Below are positions 8,522 to 18,398 of a stretch of DNA of 64,000 nt, one piece after another. The position numbers and the translations under genes were made by a program. The DNA comes from Fredericiella sp038205395 (GTDB taxonomy: Bacteria > Chloroflexota > Anaerolineae > Caldilineales > Caldilineaceae): contig JBBRBX010000002.1 in NCBI GenBank assembly GCA_038205395.1, positions 54,011-118,010 on the forward strand, in the 5' to 3' direction. Positions within the stretch are counted from its first letter, which is position 1. The number at the start of each line of letters is the position of its first letter. The notes beneath the pieces were generated by a model. The model had not been told where the DNA came from and made no database searches. It saw only the letters and a list, made by a program, of their open reading frames with translations.

Positions 8522-9292
8522 ATGCGAATTGACCTAACCGGCCGCATTGCCATTGTTACAGGAGCCAGCCGGCAAATCGGCATCGGCGCCGCCATTGCCT
8601 CCACGCTGGCGCAGGCAGGGGCCGACATCTTCCTGACTTATTTTTTACCCTACGACGAGGATCAGCCCTGGCGCAGCAAACCGCACGAGGTTGAACAGCA
8701 GTTGGCTGCCCTCAAAGCCCTCGGTGTACGCGTCTATGCAATGGAAGCTAATCTGGCACAGCCGGAGACGGCGGTGCATCTCTTTGATGCCGTCGAAGGA
8801 CTGTTGGGCAAGGCAACCATTCTCGTCAACAATGCCACACATTCGGAAGACGGGGCCATTGAGCAACTCGATGCGGCGCAGTTGGACCGCCACTACGCCG
8901 TCAATGTGCGCGGCATGGCCATGCTGTGCAAAGAATTTGTGCAGCGCTGGCCCGGCGGCTCAGGCGGACGCATCATCAACATGAGTTCCGGCCAGGGCGT
9001 CACTCCCATGCCTGGCGAACTGGCATATATCACGACAAAAGGGGCGGTGGAGGCTTTTACCGTCAGTCTGGCGGCCGGCGTCGCAGAGCGGGGCCTCACC
9101 GTCAACGCTATCGATCCCGGACCCACCGACACCGGCTGGATGACGGATGAGTTCAAGGCGCAGCTTGTCGCACAAGCGCCGCTGGGCCGCGTCGGCCTTC
9201 CCCAGGACACCGCTAACCTCGTCTGTTTTCTGGCATCGGCGCAGGCCGAATGGATTACCGGCCAGGTTTTGCACGCGCGCGGTGGATTCTAG
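8522..9292 (+). CDS. Short-chain dehydrogenase/reductase, FabG-like
   Basis: A 256-residue NAD(P)-dependent oxidoreductase of the classical SDR family. It has the N-terminal cofactor motif TGASRQIGIG (about 14-23), the NNAT motif, and the catalytic Ser in NMSSGQG with Tyr-x-x-x-Lys in AYITTKGA. The C-terminus has the typical DPGPTDTGW segment and ends with TGQVLHARGGF, where many family members have 'GQVlxvDGG'. The substrate cannot be told from sequence; 3-oxoacyl-ACP reductase or a related ketoreductase are possibilities. The gap to xerD is 6 bases, so it is probably in the same transcript. Confidence 0.88.
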   Translation: MRIDLTGRIAIVTGASRQIGIGAAIASTLAQAGADIFLTYFLPYDEDQPWRSKPHEVEQQLAALKALGVRVYAMEANLAQPETAVHLFDAVEGLLGKATILVNNATHSEDGAIEQLDAAQLDRHYAVNVRGMAMLCKEFVQRWPGGSGGRIINMSSGQGVTPMPGELAYITTKGAVEAFTVSLAAGVAERGLTVNAIDPGPTDTGWMTDEFKAQLVAQAPLGRVGLPQDTANLVCFLASAQAEWITGQVLHARGGF

Positions 9293-9325
9293 CGCACTGT
9301 CGCAGCCTAAAGAAGGAGAACCCGC

Positions 9326-11653
9326 TTGCAAACTCGTCTGTTCCGGGTGGCAGCCTGGTTGATCAGCCTGCTGCTGTTGGTGGTGCTCAGCGGCGTCATT
9401 GGCTGGACTTTGCGCAGCCAACCGGAGACCTTGGCCTTACCTACCCCGATTGCCTTTGTCACCAGCGCGCCTGCCTCACCCACCAGCGCGCCTGCCTCAC
9501 CCACCAGCGCGCCGGCGCCAACCCTAACGGCCACAATTGCACCGAAAGCGACAGCCGCCCTCACCCCCCCAGCTACAGCCACGGCCACTCTGTCGGCGAC
9601 CCCCTCTGCAACTATCATGGCAACAGCGACGTCCGCCACCGCGACACCTGCGTTCACAGCAACGGAGGATACGCCGGCCACAGCTACCGTCACAGACACC
9701 GTCACAGACACACCTGTCATCACATTTACGCCTGCCCTTCCCGTTACGCCTGTGTTCACGGATACAGCCGCCGCAACAGCGACTCCTGCTGCGACAGTTG
9801 CATCTTCAATCACTATCTCCACTGTCGAAATTGTGGGCCTGCCTGTCCCTACGCCCACCCCTCCCCTAGACAATGGCGATTGGGGCAGCCTGACCGACCC
9901 TAATCAGATGCAAGAGTTGGTAGTCATCAGCAACACGGTGTGGATCGCAAGCAGCGGTGGGGCATTGGCCTGGAGCAAGGGCAGCAATACACCCGTGCTG
10001 TACACGGCGGCAGATGGTCTGTATGGCAATCAGTTGAACACTGTCGTCAATTGTGCGCTGTCTGGTTTCGGCATCGTCTTCGGCAGCCCGGCAGGCCTGC
10101 AGATTGGGGATGCGCGCACAGGCCGCTGGCGGCAGATCAACAGCGGCAGCGGCTCAGGGATGCGCTACGATGATGTTTCGACTGTCTATTGCGATGCACA
10201 AAATGACTTTTTAATTATCGGCTATCGGGAACATGGCATTGACATCTATGATGCTGCAAGCGACGAGTGGCAGCATATGGACCGCAACAGCGGGCTGGCC
10301 GCTAACGATGCCCGCGCCCTGGCCGTAGTGGGCAACCGCGAACAAATTTGGGTGGCTTCTAACGACGGCGTCACCGTCGCCGCCGGAGCGGACTCCACCT
10401 TTTACAATGCCGACAACAGCGAACTTGCCGACAACCGCGTCGAAGCACTGGCCGCTGCCGCGGATGGAGCCGTCTGGCTGGGCGGCAAAGGTGTGATGTA
10501 TCGAGTGCAGGCAAAGCAGTGGTCGGTCTATGACGAGGGCAGTGTAGAAGGGGACTTCCCAACTCAGCAGATTACCGCCATGGCGTTTGCGCCCGATGGC
10601 GCCTTGTGGCTGGCGTCTGCGGATGCCGAGGTGTGCCGGTTTGACATCAAGCAGGAGCGCTGCAGCGACTTTTACGCCGGCGCGGCGGGTATGGCGCCTG
10701 GCCCGCTGACCAGCCTGACTGTGGATGCCAACGGCAATGTCTACTACACGACTGACGGCAACGGCTATGCCGTCTTTGACGGGCGCACGTGGCGCAGCCT
10801 GGCAGTGCGCGACCCGCTGCTGGTAGGGAACAGTATCAAGGCGCTGGCACTGGATGCAAGTGGCGCGTTATGGGCCGCAACCGAGGCCGGTGTGCAGCAG
10901 TTGGCAGAGAACAAGCTGCCAACGCTGTTTGACGGCGCCGACAGCGGCATTGCCGCTCTTGACATACGCACGCTGCACCCCGGTGCAGACGGCGGTATGT
11001 GGGTTGGCGGTATGCAGGGCGCCAGCTTTTTTGACGGCAGTAGCTGGCAGGCATTCACAACAAAAGAAGGGTTAGCCGGTGATACTGTACAGGCAATTAC
11101 GGTCGATGGCGAGGGACGCACCTGGTTCGGCACCAATCGCGGGCTGAGCGTCTGGAATGGAAGCAGTTTCTTCACCATCGATAAAGAGCGGGGACTGCCG
11201 AGCGAAGATATCCGCGCCCTGGCAGCCGGCGATGGCGCTGTCTGGATTGGCACAGCGGGAGGCGGCCTCTACCGTTTTGCCGGCAACCAACTCCAACTGT
11301 TCAACAGGCAAAATATAGGGTTGCCAAGTGACAATATTACTGCCTTGGCAAGCGGCGCGGATGGAGAGCTCTGGGTGGGCACATACCGCGGGCTAGCGCG
11401 CTTGGCCGGCGGCGATCTGCTTGTTATACAAGAGCTTGACGAACGCCCGATTACCGCGCTTGCCGCCACAGCAGCCGAGGAGGTGTGGGCCGCCGCAGCC
11501 GAGGATGGCGTCTTCTACAGCGATGGCGCCCGCTGGATACAATTGACACTCGGCGACAAACTACCGTCTGCGTCCATTGCAGCGTTGCTCGCACAGGGAA
11601 CGCAAGTATGGATTGGCGGCCAAGAAGGGGGAATCACACACTTCCAGCGCTAA
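9326..11653 (+). CDS. Membrane-anchored beta-propeller protein (two-component-regulator propeller repeats)
   Basis: A 775-residue protein with one N-terminal signal-anchor helix (about 7-28), a long Ala/Thr/Pro linker (about 40-175) and then many blades of the type seen in sensor-kinase ectodomains (Reg_prop). Recurrent strings include DGAVWLGG, GEGRTWFGTNRGLSVW, SDNITALA and GELWVGTYRGLARL. It lacks any kinase or output domain, so it is an outside sensor or binding module without its own transmitter. The start is TTG at 9326 with a strong Shine-Dalgarno (AAGGAGA). The linker contains a 21-base tandem repeat. It lies 33 bases after the SDR gene. The next gene is a kinase-like membrane stub, which could be a partner. 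Confidence 0.85.
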   Translation: MQTRLFRVAAWLISLLLLVVLSGVIGWTLRSQPETLALPTPIAFVTSAPASPTSAPASPTSAPAPTLTATIAPKATAALTPPATATATLSATPSATIMATATSATATPAFTATEDTPATATVTDTVTDTPVITFTPALPVTPVFTDTAAATATPAATVASSITISTVEIVGLPVPTPTPPLDNGDWGSLTDPNQMQELVVISNTVWIASSGGALAWSKGSNTPVLYTAADGLYGNQLNTVVNCALSGFGIVFGSPAGLQIGDARTGRWRQINSGSGSGMRYDDVSTVYCDAQNDFLIIGYREHGIDIYDAASDEWQHMDRNSGLAANDARALAVVGNREQIWVASNDGVTVAAGADSTFYNADNSELADNRVEALAAAADGAVWLGGKGVMYRVQAKQWSVYDEGSVEGDFPTQQITAMAFAPDGALWLASADAEVCRFDIKQERCSDFYAGAAGMAPGPLTSLTVDANGNVYYTTDGNGYAVFDGRTWRSLAVRDPLLVGNSIKALALDASGALWAATEAGVQQLAENKLPTLFDGADSGIAALDIRTLHPGADGGMWVGGMQGASFFDGSSWQAFTTKEGLAGDTVQAITVDGEGRTWFGTNRGLSVWNGSSFFTIDKERGLPSEDIRALAAGDGAVWIGTAGGGLYRFAGNQLQLFNRQNIGLPSDNITALASGADGELWVGTYRGLARLAGGDLLVIQELDERPITALAATAAEEVWAAAAEDGVFYSDGARWIQLTLGDKLPSASIAALLAQGTQVWIGGQEGGITHFQR
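9461..9517 (+). repeat. 21-bp tandem repeat in the linker of the propeller gene
   Basis: Two perfect 21-base copies (9461-9481 and 9482-9502) and a partial third encode TSAPASP units in the low-complexity linker. The exact nucleotide identity points to recent slippage. Confidence 0.85.
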
Positions 11654-11803
11654 AAACGAATGTGTTATTTCGGGGAACCCAACAGCGGCTTGTAAGCTGT
11701 CGCTGCGCAGACGGATGATAGCATGGCGGTAGGGTTGTCGCACGGACGGCTCATAGGCGATGCCGGTTTCCGGATGAAGATAGGTGCTGAGCGGTAGGGT
11801 TCC

Positions 11804-12445
11804 ATGTCTGCGCAAAATCAGTATCCTCCGACAATTTTTCAAAAGTGGCAGATGGCGCTGTGCCGGCGCCCGCTGCTTGCCTGGGGTCTGCCCCTGCTGC
11901 TGGCCGGCTTCATTTTAGTGGTTGACCTGCTGCTGCCGGCGCCTGTGGAATTTGCCGCCTTTTTGTTGGCGCCCCTGCTGTTGGCGACCTACTGCCGCGG
12001 ATGGCAGTACGGTGTTGCGCTAGGCTGGCTGCTGGCTGCTGCTGAACAAATCCTGCGCCAACTGGACACGGCAGTATCCGCAACAGGAGCGGCGACAGAT
12101 GCTGCTGCCAATGTGTTGATATGGGGCGCCGCCGCCACACTGCTGGTTCTGATAACAGCGTCAGCATGGAAAACACAGCAAGCGCGTGAGCAGTCAATCC
12201 GTCTGCGCACCTTGCAGCAGACGCTGGTGACAGTCAACGACATCGTGCGCAACCGCCTGGGCGTTCTACTTGGCGTATGCGATGTGCTGGAAGAAGGAAG
12301 AATGCCCTCCGCCAGACAAGTGGCGAGCGCACACACTGTTTTGCAAGAGATCGTGCAGATGCTCGACCAGCTTGGGCGGCTGAAGGTAGTCGCCGTTCAA
12401 GAAGTAGCCAAGGGCGTCGAGGCCGTCAGCATCGATCCTGATTGA
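11804..12445 (+). CDS. Membrane protein with histidine-kinase-like helix but no catalytic domain
   Basis: A 213-residue protein with about four hydrophobic segments (about 25-45, 47-65, 68-82 and 103-122), then a long helical coiled-coil-like tail (about 125-205). The tail, VNDIVRNRLGVLLGVCDVLEEG, resembles the dimerisation helix of some sensor kinases but has no phospho-acceptor His in an HE/HN motif, and no ATPase domain follows. It could be a regulator of another kinase or a degenerate kinase. No clear ribosome binding site precedes the ATG. The 150 bases before it hold no gene I can support. Confidence 0.65.
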   Translation: MSAQNQYPPTIFQKWQMALCRRPLLAWGLPLLLAGFILVVDLLLPAPVEFAAFLLAPLLLATYCRGWQYGVALGWLLAAAEQILRQLDTAVSATGAATDAAANVLIWGAAATLLVLITASAWKTQQAREQSIRLRTLQQTLVTVNDIVRNRLGVLLGVCDVLEEGRMPSARQVASAHTVLQEIVQMLDQLGRLKVVAVQEVAKGVEAVSIDPD

Positions 12446-12513
12446 CAGCGTGAATGATCCTTTAGTCACCTGAGCCGGTGCACCGCACAGGAAGCGGCGG
12501 CGCCAATTTCCCG

Positions 12514-13212
12514 CTACTGTTCTTCCCAATTAGCGTCTCCGGTCGCATAGATGAGCGGTAGGCTGACTATAGTCACCGCGTACTTGAGCAGCAGGTTGAA
12601 GAGAAAGATCTGCCAGACGACGTCCCACGGCAGCAAGCCGCCAAAGGCGCCGACGGCAAAAATCAGATTGTCTACCGGTACACTGACACTGTTGCTGGTG
12701 AGCACTCGGCCCCATTGGTGGCGATGTGTAACACGAGTAACAAACCAGTGATAGACTTCCGTGTCCACCAGTTCGCTGACCACCTCGGCCACAATGGAAG
12801 CGATGACAATGCGCCACAGCAGCGAACCGTTAAAAATGGCTCCCCACTCACTGGTGAGACCCCACGACGGATCGCCTGTCACACCCGCCACCCACCAGAG
12901 ATAGCCGGCCGCAAACAGGTTGATGGCCGCAGCCATCCAAATCAATTGTTGGGTAGGCCGCTTGCCGATAGTCTTATGCGCCAGATCGCGCAAGGTAAAG
13001 GTGATGGGGTAAACAAAGGTCCCCATGTCCACCGCCAGCCCCCAGACTACGCCGATCTTGAGGCTGGCAATATCCGCCAGCATCTGCGCTCCGATATAAG
13101 CGGCAATTATGATCACCGCTGCCCGTGTCAGCACAACAACTGCCGGCTTATGTAAATTTGCCTTTGTTGCGTCCAGCGGATCTATTTGTTTTGCCGCGTT
13201 GTGAATAGCCAA
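12514..13212 (-). CDS. VUT-family transporter (queuosine precursor transporter YhhQ-like)
   Basis: A 232-residue integral membrane protein with about six hydrophobic segments. The family marks are FVYPITFTLRDLAHKTIGK in the first half and VSELVDTEVYH followed by SNSVSVPVDNLIF in the second, matching the VUT/YhhQ family that imports 7-cyano-7-deazaguanine or 7-aminomethyl-7-deazaguanine for queuosine synthesis. The start is TTG with AGGAG 9 bases upstream. It is transcribed divergently from carB. No queuosine synthesis genes lie in the window, so the substrate rests on the family alone. Confidence 0.8.
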   Translation of the reverse strand: MAIHNAAKQIDPLDATKANLHKPAVVVLTRAAVIIIAAYIGAQMLADIASLKIGVVWGLAVDMGTFVYPITFTLRDLAHKTIGKRPTQQLIWMAAAINLFAAGYLWWVAGVTGDPSWGLTSEWGAIFNGSLLWRIVIASIVAEVVSELVDTEVYHWFVTRVTHRHQWGRVLTSNSVSVPVDNLIFAVGAFGGLLPWDVVWQIFLFNLLLKYAVTIVSLPLIYATGDANWEEQ

Positions 13213-13300
13213 GCTACAATGCTCCTGTGTTTTGATAAGGCGGGAACTGCGACCGCCACCGTTATGGTAAGACGCGCCATTTTAGCAAAAGATTGAGCAA

Positions 13301-16300
13301 ATGCCCAAGCGAACCGACCTTTCGTCCATCTTGATTATCGGCTCCGGCCCGATTGTAATCGGGCAGGCATGTGAATTCGACTACTCCGGCGTCCAGGCGT
13401 GCAAGGCGCTGCGCCAGGAGGGTTATCGCGTGATTCTAGTCAACTCCAACCCGGCCACCATTATGACCGACCCCGAAATGGCGGACGCGACCTACATCGA
13501 GCCGCTGACGCTGGATGTGCTGGAAAAGATCATTGCAGCAGAAAGACCTTCGGCGCTGCTGCCGACGGTAGGCGGTCAGACGGCGATCAACCTGAGCGTG
13601 GCGCTGGCCGAAGCGGGCGTGCTGGCAAAGTATGGCGTCGAGTTGATTGGGGCGAACCTGCGCGCAATGCAAGTAGCCGAAGATCGCGAGTTGTTTAAGA
13701 ATGCCATGACCGCCGCCGGCCTAGAATCTCCGCGCAGTGGCGTTGTGCGCTCAGTGGAAGAGGCGCACCGCACTGCTCAGGAAATTGGACGCTATCCGCT
13801 CTTTATCCGCCCCTCGTTTACATTGGGCGGCAGCGGCGCAGGAACAGTGTTTACCCCTCAGGAGTTTGACGAAAAGGTGAACTGGGGTCTTAAAGAAAGC
13901 CCAGTCCACACTGTATTGGTCGAGGAATCGCTGATCGGATGGAAGGAGTACGAACTTGAGGTCATGCGTGATGGCGCCGACAACTTTGTCGTAGTCTGCA
14001 CGATTGAAAATCTTGACCCAATGGGCGTACACACGGGCGATTCGATTACCGTTGCCCCAGCGCAGACGCTGACCGACAAGGAATATCAACGGCTGCGTGA
14101 CCAGGCGCGCCTCGTTATGCGTGCTGTAGGCGTTGAAACGGGGGGCAGCAATGTACAATTTGCCGTGGACCCGCAAAGCGGGCGCGTGGTCGTGATCGAG
14201 ATGAATCCGCGCGTGTCGCGCTCGTCGGCGCTCGCTTCCAAGGCGACGGGTTTCCCCATCGCCAAACTGGCCGCCAAGGTGGCTGTGGGTTATACATTGG
14301 ATGAACTGCACAACGATATCACACAGCGCACCGTAGCAGCGTTTGAGCCTTCCATTGATTATGTGGTGGTCAAGTTCCCGCGCTGGGCCTTTGAAAAATT
14401 CCCAGGTGTCGACCGTGTGCTTGGCCCCCAGATGAAATCGGTCGGTGAAGCGATGGCGATTGGGCGCACATTCAAGGAGGCGCTGCAGAAAGCCGTGCGC
14501 AGCCTGGAGGTAGGCCGCGATGGGCTTGGTCCACTGGAACGCGATGCCGACGGCCACATCAAAGGTTGGGATGCGGGTATAAGCGTATACGAGCTGCTGC
14601 GCATTCCCAACCGCGACCGCATTTTTGCCGTTTACGAAGCGCTGGCGCAAGGTGACAGCCAGACGACAGTCTGCCAAATTACCGGCTTTGACCCGTGGTT
14701 TATGGCGCAAATCGGTGAAATTGTCACTTTTGCCGGAGAGCTGCGAGGACTGGACAGCTACACGCTGCAGCGTGCCAAGCGAATGGGTTTTAGCGACAGC
14801 CAGTTGGCGCGCCTCATCACGGAGAACACAGACGGAGCGTCAGCCCTGAATGAAGACGATGTGCGTGCGCTGCGTGGACAGTGGGGCATCATACCTACCT
14901 ATCACCAGGTGGACACTTGTGCCGCTGAATTTGAATCTTACACTCCCTACCTGTACAGCAGCTATGAATCGAGCAGCGAAGCTGCACCGAGTGAGCGCGC
15001 CAAGATCATGATCCTCGGTGGCGGCCCCAACCGCATCGGCCAGGGCATAGAGTTTGACTACTGTTGCTGCCACGCCTCATTTGCACTGCAAGAGTTGGGC
15101 TATGAAACCATCATGGTCAACTGCAACCCGGAAACGGTGAGTACGGACTATGACACGAGCGACCGGCTCTATTTCGAGCCGCTGACCTATGAAGATGTCG
15201 CCAATATTATAGAGCGGGAAGGCAGCCAAGTGCAGGGGATCATCGTCCAGTTTGGCGGGCAGACGCCGCTCAATCTGGCGGCACGCCTGGCGGCGACAGG
15301 GGCGCCGATCTTGGGCACCTCACCCGATGCCATCGATCTAGCTGAAGATCGCGACCGCTTTGGCGATCTGTTGGAGCGGCTTGACATCCCAGCGCCGCTG
15401 CACGGTTCAGCGCGCACAATAGAAGAAGCGGTGACTGTCGCAGCAGAAGTGGGGTACCCCGTCGTGGTGCGCCCTTCCTATGTACTGGGCGGACGCGCCA
15501 TGGCTATTGTAGATGGCGAAGTCATGCTGCGCCGCTACATGGTCGAGGCGCTGTCGGCTGCCCCCGAACGGCCGATTTTGATCGACCAGTTTCTGGAAGA
15601 TGCCTTTGAGGTCGATGTGGACGCCGTGTGCGACGGGCAGATGCTGGTCATTGGCGGGATTATGCAGCACATTGAAGAGGCCGGCATTCACAGCGGCGAC
15701 AGCGCCTGTGTGCTTCCCCCCTATAAGATCAGCAGCTACCATCTCAGCATTATCGGCGAATACAGCGAAAAATTGGCGCTGGCGTTGGGTGTGCGCGGGC
15801 TGATGAACGTGCAGTACGCCATTAAAGACGATGTCGTGTATGTACTGGAGGTCAACCCGCGCGCGAGCCGCACGGTGCCCTTTGTCTCCAAGGCCACCGG
15901 TATGCAGCTCGCCAAAATTGCCGCCAAAGTAATGGCAGGCAAGAGCCTCGCCGAACTGGGATTTGCGCTGCAGCCGGAGGTGGATGGCTTTTTTGTCAAA
16001 GAAGCGGTGCTGCCATGGAAGAAATTTACGGGCATCGATGCACTGCTGGGGCCGGAAATGCGTTCAACTGGTGAAGTTATGGGCCACGCTGCCAGCTTTG
16101 GCCACGCCTATGCCAAAAGCCAATTGGCGGCAGGCGCCGGTTTGCCGCAGCAGGGCGGCGTGTTGATCACCGTCAATGACTACGACAAAGGCGGCGCATT
16201 GAAAATCGCTCGCGATCTGCAGCGGCTGGGTTTTACTATTTATGCGACCGCCGGCACCGGCGCATTCTTCACTCGGGCAGGCGTGCAGACAACCATTTTA

Positions 16301-16570
16301 GCCAAGGGGTCGAGCGGGCAGATCGGCAACACAACGCTCGACGCCATGCGCGATGGCACGATCCAGTTGATCATCAACACACCGTTAGGCGCTGGTGCAC
16401 GCGAAGACGGCAGCAAAATCCGCCGTCTGGCGACGCGCATGGAGATCCCGTTGATCACGACGCTGTCGGCGGCGCAGGCGGCAGTCAACGGCATCCGTGC
16501 ATTGCGCCAGAAGGCGCTCAAGGTGCGCAGCCTGCAGGAGCACTATGCTGCGAGCCACAGGCCCGCTTAG
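13301..16570 (+). CDS. carB: Carbamoyl-phosphate synthase large subunit
   Basis: A 1089-residue CarB of full length. It makes carbamoyl phosphate from bicarbonate, ammonia (from CarA) and two ATP for pyrimidine and arginine synthesis. It starts with the family motif IGSGPIVIGQACEFDYSG and repeats it as LGGGPNRIGQGIEFDYCC at the second synthetase half (about residue 567). Two ATP-grasp domains are visible (RPSFTLGGSG and RPSYVLGGR, each followed by EMNPRVSRSSA or EVNPRASRT). The C-terminal MGS-like allosteric domain has YATAGTGAFFTRAG. carA is not next to it. The stop codon overlaps the stop of the next, convergent gene. No clear Shine-Dalgarno is seen before the ATG. Confidence 0.97.
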   Translation: MPKRTDLSSILIIGSGPIVIGQACEFDYSGVQACKALRQEGYRVILVNSNPATIMTDPEMADATYIEPLTLDVLEKIIAAERPSALLPTVGGQTAINLSVALAEAGVLAKYGVELIGANLRAMQVAEDRELFKNAMTAAGLESPRSGVVRSVEEAHRTAQEIGRYPLFIRPSFTLGGSGAGTVFTPQEFDEKVNWGLKESPVHTVLVEESLIGWKEYELEVMRDGADNFVVVCTIENLDPMGVHTGDSITVAPAQTLTDKEYQRLRDQARLVMRAVGVETGGSNVQFAVDPQSGRVVVIEMNPRVSRSSALASKATGFPIAKLAAKVAVGYTLDELHNDITQRTVAAFEPSIDYVVVKFPRWAFEKFPGVDRVLGPQMKSVGEAMAIGRTFKEALQKAVRSLEVGRDGLGPLERDADGHIKGWDAGISVYELLRIPNRDRIFAVYEALAQGDSQTTVCQITGFDPWFMAQIGEIVTFAGELRGLDSYTLQRAKRMGFSDSQLARLITENTDGASALNEDDVRALRGQWGIIPTYHQVDTCAAEFESYTPYLYSSYESSSEAAPSERAKIMILGGGPNRIGQGIEFDYCCCHASFALQELGYETIMVNCNPETVSTDYDTSDRLYFEPLTYEDVANIIEREGSQVQGIIVQFGGQTPLNLAARLAATGAPILGTSPDAIDLAEDRDRFGDLLERLDIPAPLHGSARTIEEAVTVAAEVGYPVVVRPSYVLGGRAMAIVDGEVMLRRYMVEALSAAPERPILIDQFLEDAFEVDVDAVCDGQMLVIGGIMQHIEEAGIHSGDSACVLPPYKISSYHLSIIGEYSEKLALALGVRGLMNVQYAIKDDVVYVLEVNPRASRTVPFVSKATGMQLAKIAAKVMAGKSLAELGFALQPEVDGFFVKEAVLPWKKFTGIDALLGPEMRSTGEVMGHAASFGHAYAKSQLAAGAGLPQQGGVLITVNDYDKGGALKIARDLQRLGFTIYATAGTGAFFTRAGVQTTILAKGSSGQIGNTTLDAMRDGTIQLIINTPLGAGAREDGSKIRRLATRMEIPLITTLSAAQAAVNGIRALRQKALKVRSLQEHYAASHRPA

Positions 16571-18141
16571 TCGCTCAATCCTTTTTGCAGCAGAAGGGCC
16601 ACCAAGGGGTTTTCCGTGATGGGAAGCGCTGCGGTGGCCTGTGCCAGCAGCGCCGCATGTTCCGCACACGCTGTGCTGGCGTATACGGCATACCACAGCG
16701 TCTGCACGCGCAGACCGGCAGCCATGGCTTTAAGCAGAGTATGGTGATCAGCCATGCGGCTCAGTTCACGCAGCAGCAGGCTGACGAGCGTATTGGTGGG
16801 CACGGCGGGTGGTTGCTGCGAGCGGAACTTGATGCTGTGCCACATGGCCGTACTCCAGTGCGCCCAGCCCTCCATGGCCGGATCGTCTACGAGGACGGCC
16901 GCCGCAGCGGCCACGGCGGGCGCAGCAAAGGCTTTGTTGGGCGGCGGCGTAGCTTTCTCCCACCACGCAGCCAGATCCGCAGGCAGCTGCGGATCGACGA
17001 ACTGCCAGAGCAAATCGTTGTACAACTTGTATTCGTCCGGCAGCGGTGCAGGGGTAGGCTGCCCCCAGTGCGCCGCCAGACTCTGGCGCACCAGCCAGCG
17101 GCCTACATCAAACGGCGCAGCCAGCAGCACCATGTTTTGGCCGCTGTTGGTGCGCACGGTCACCAGCTCCCCCGGCTCCACCGGATTGGGCAGGAAAGCG
17201 CGCTCCATGCCCTCGCTGCCGGAAAACTGCAGGATGCCCCCTTCCACGCTCAAAACAAAGCCCAGCCAGATGCCATCATCCGCACCGCCTACACCGTTTT
17301 CATCCGGGCCGGTTGGCCGGCGCACAAACCAGACACTGGAGTAGCCGCTGGCATCGCTGGGGCCAAGCAAAGCCTGCCAGCCATTGGCGACAGGCGCGCG
17401 ATAGCGATGGCCGCCAAATTGCAGCTTGCGCAGACTGCGCTCAGCAAAGGCGGCTTGATCGGGTTGAAGACCCAAAGAGAGTGTGTGCAAGGCGCGTAGA
17501 CAGCCTTCTCCACCCGCTTCAGCGGCAAATGCAGCCAAGCGCTCAATTGCGGCATGAGCTACTTGCGGGCGCGCATCCTGGGCGATCAACCTAAGCAGTT
17601 GGGCACGGCGCGCCGGCGGCAGACGGTCGATCAGGCGCAGCACCATAAACCCCGTGTCGATCGGGTGCTCCTGCATTTGCGTAACATATTCGAGCAGCAC
17701 ATGGCGATTCTGCTCGCCCTCCTCCACTGCCTCCAACAAGCTTTGATAGGAAACCTCATCGGCCCCCACCAAATCCGCCAGCAAGGCTGCTGAAGCCGGC
17801 TGGTGCAAAAAGCGATCCAAAATCAGTGCCGCGGTCGTGCGTTCTTGGGGGTTCTTTTGACGGTTGCCGGCCACCCCGCGCAGCAGAGACACAGTAGCCT
17901 CAACCGGTAGAAGGGCGCAAAGTTCTCCCAAACCGCCGCGCAGTTGGCTGCTGGTGGCGCCCAGATGGCGCGCCACCGCCGCCAGCAGTACTTCCGCCGG
18001 ATACTGTTCAGCCAGGCGCTGCACACCTGCACGCAAGGCGGCCTGTGATGTGGTGACGGCCAACGCAGCCAGTTGTCCCTCTAGCTGTCGTCGCTGCTGA
18101 AAATTGTGGATAACGCCGCCGGAATCTGGCATAAAAATCAC
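16567..18141 (-). CDS. Hypothetical HEAT-like helical repeat protein
   Basis: A 524-residue protein, mostly alpha-helical. The first half has helix pairs of HEAT or ARM character (for example TTAALILDRFLHQPASAALLADLV and RRAQLLRLIAQDARPQVAHAAIERLAAFA). A middle part (about 245-365) is beta-rich with WFVRRPTG and GIWLGFVLSVEGG. The C-terminal part is helical. There is no enzyme motif, signal peptide or membrane helix. HEAT proteins usually act as protein-binding scaffolds. The start may be GTG at 18141 or ATG at 18132. It converges on carB with overlapping stop codons, so read-through transcripts of the two would be antisense to each other. Confidence 0.7.
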   Translation of the reverse strand: MIFMPDSGGVIHNFQQRRQLEGQLAALAVTTSQAALRAGVQRLAEQYPAEVLLAAVARHLGATSSQLRGGLGELCALLPVEATVSLLRGVAGNRQKNPQERTTAALILDRFLHQPASAALLADLVGADEVSYQSLLEAVEEGEQNRHVLLEYVTQMQEHPIDTGFMVLRLIDRLPPARRAQLLRLIAQDARPQVAHAAIERLAAFAAEAGGEGCLRALHTLSLGLQPDQAAFAERSLRKLQFGGHRYRAPVANGWQALLGPSDASGYSSVWFVRRPTGPDENGVGGADDGIWLGFVLSVEGGILQFSGSEGMERAFLPNPVEPGELVTVRTNSGQNMVLLAAPFDVGRWLVRQSLAAHWGQPTPAPLPDEYKLYNDLLWQFVDPQLPADLAAWWEKATPPPNKAFAAPAVAAAAAVLVDDPAMEGWAHWSTAMWHSIKFRSQQPPAVPTNTLVSLLLRELSRMADHHTLLKAMAAGLRVQTLWYAVYASTACAEHAALLAQATAALPITENPLVALLLQKGLSD

Positions 18142-18398
18142 TTTCTGCTCGCATACAATACTGCTGAGTAAGGCTCACACACTAGGATGCACCAAATGCA
18201 ACAGATACGTCAAAGCGACAGATCGCCTACGTAGTTTGACGATAGGCAGAGCGAAAGGTAAATGATACGCTATCAGCAGTATATCGTCATGTTCAGCCCA
18301 GCTGTAAACTGGTTACCCGCTGGGGCGGCAGTTATACTTGTGCTATAGCATTTCGCCTTACGTTTTACTTTTTGGACAAAATTGTCAGGAAACCTTCT

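Noticed and set aside
9460..9800. Repeat-rich stretch that could be taken for a CRISPR or minisatellite
   Set aside because: The repeats are in frame and encode an Ala/Thr/Pro linker; there are no spacers between identical palindromic repeats.
11561..11842. 93-codon minus-strand frame in the gap before the kinase-like stub
   Set aside because: Part of the translation looks protein-like, but it overlaps two plus-strand genes and lacks a ribosome binding site; not enough to call a gene or relic.
13751..14710. 319-codon frame on the minus strand inside carB
   Set aside because: It is a shadow of carB, which has unmistakable motifs in the plus frame.
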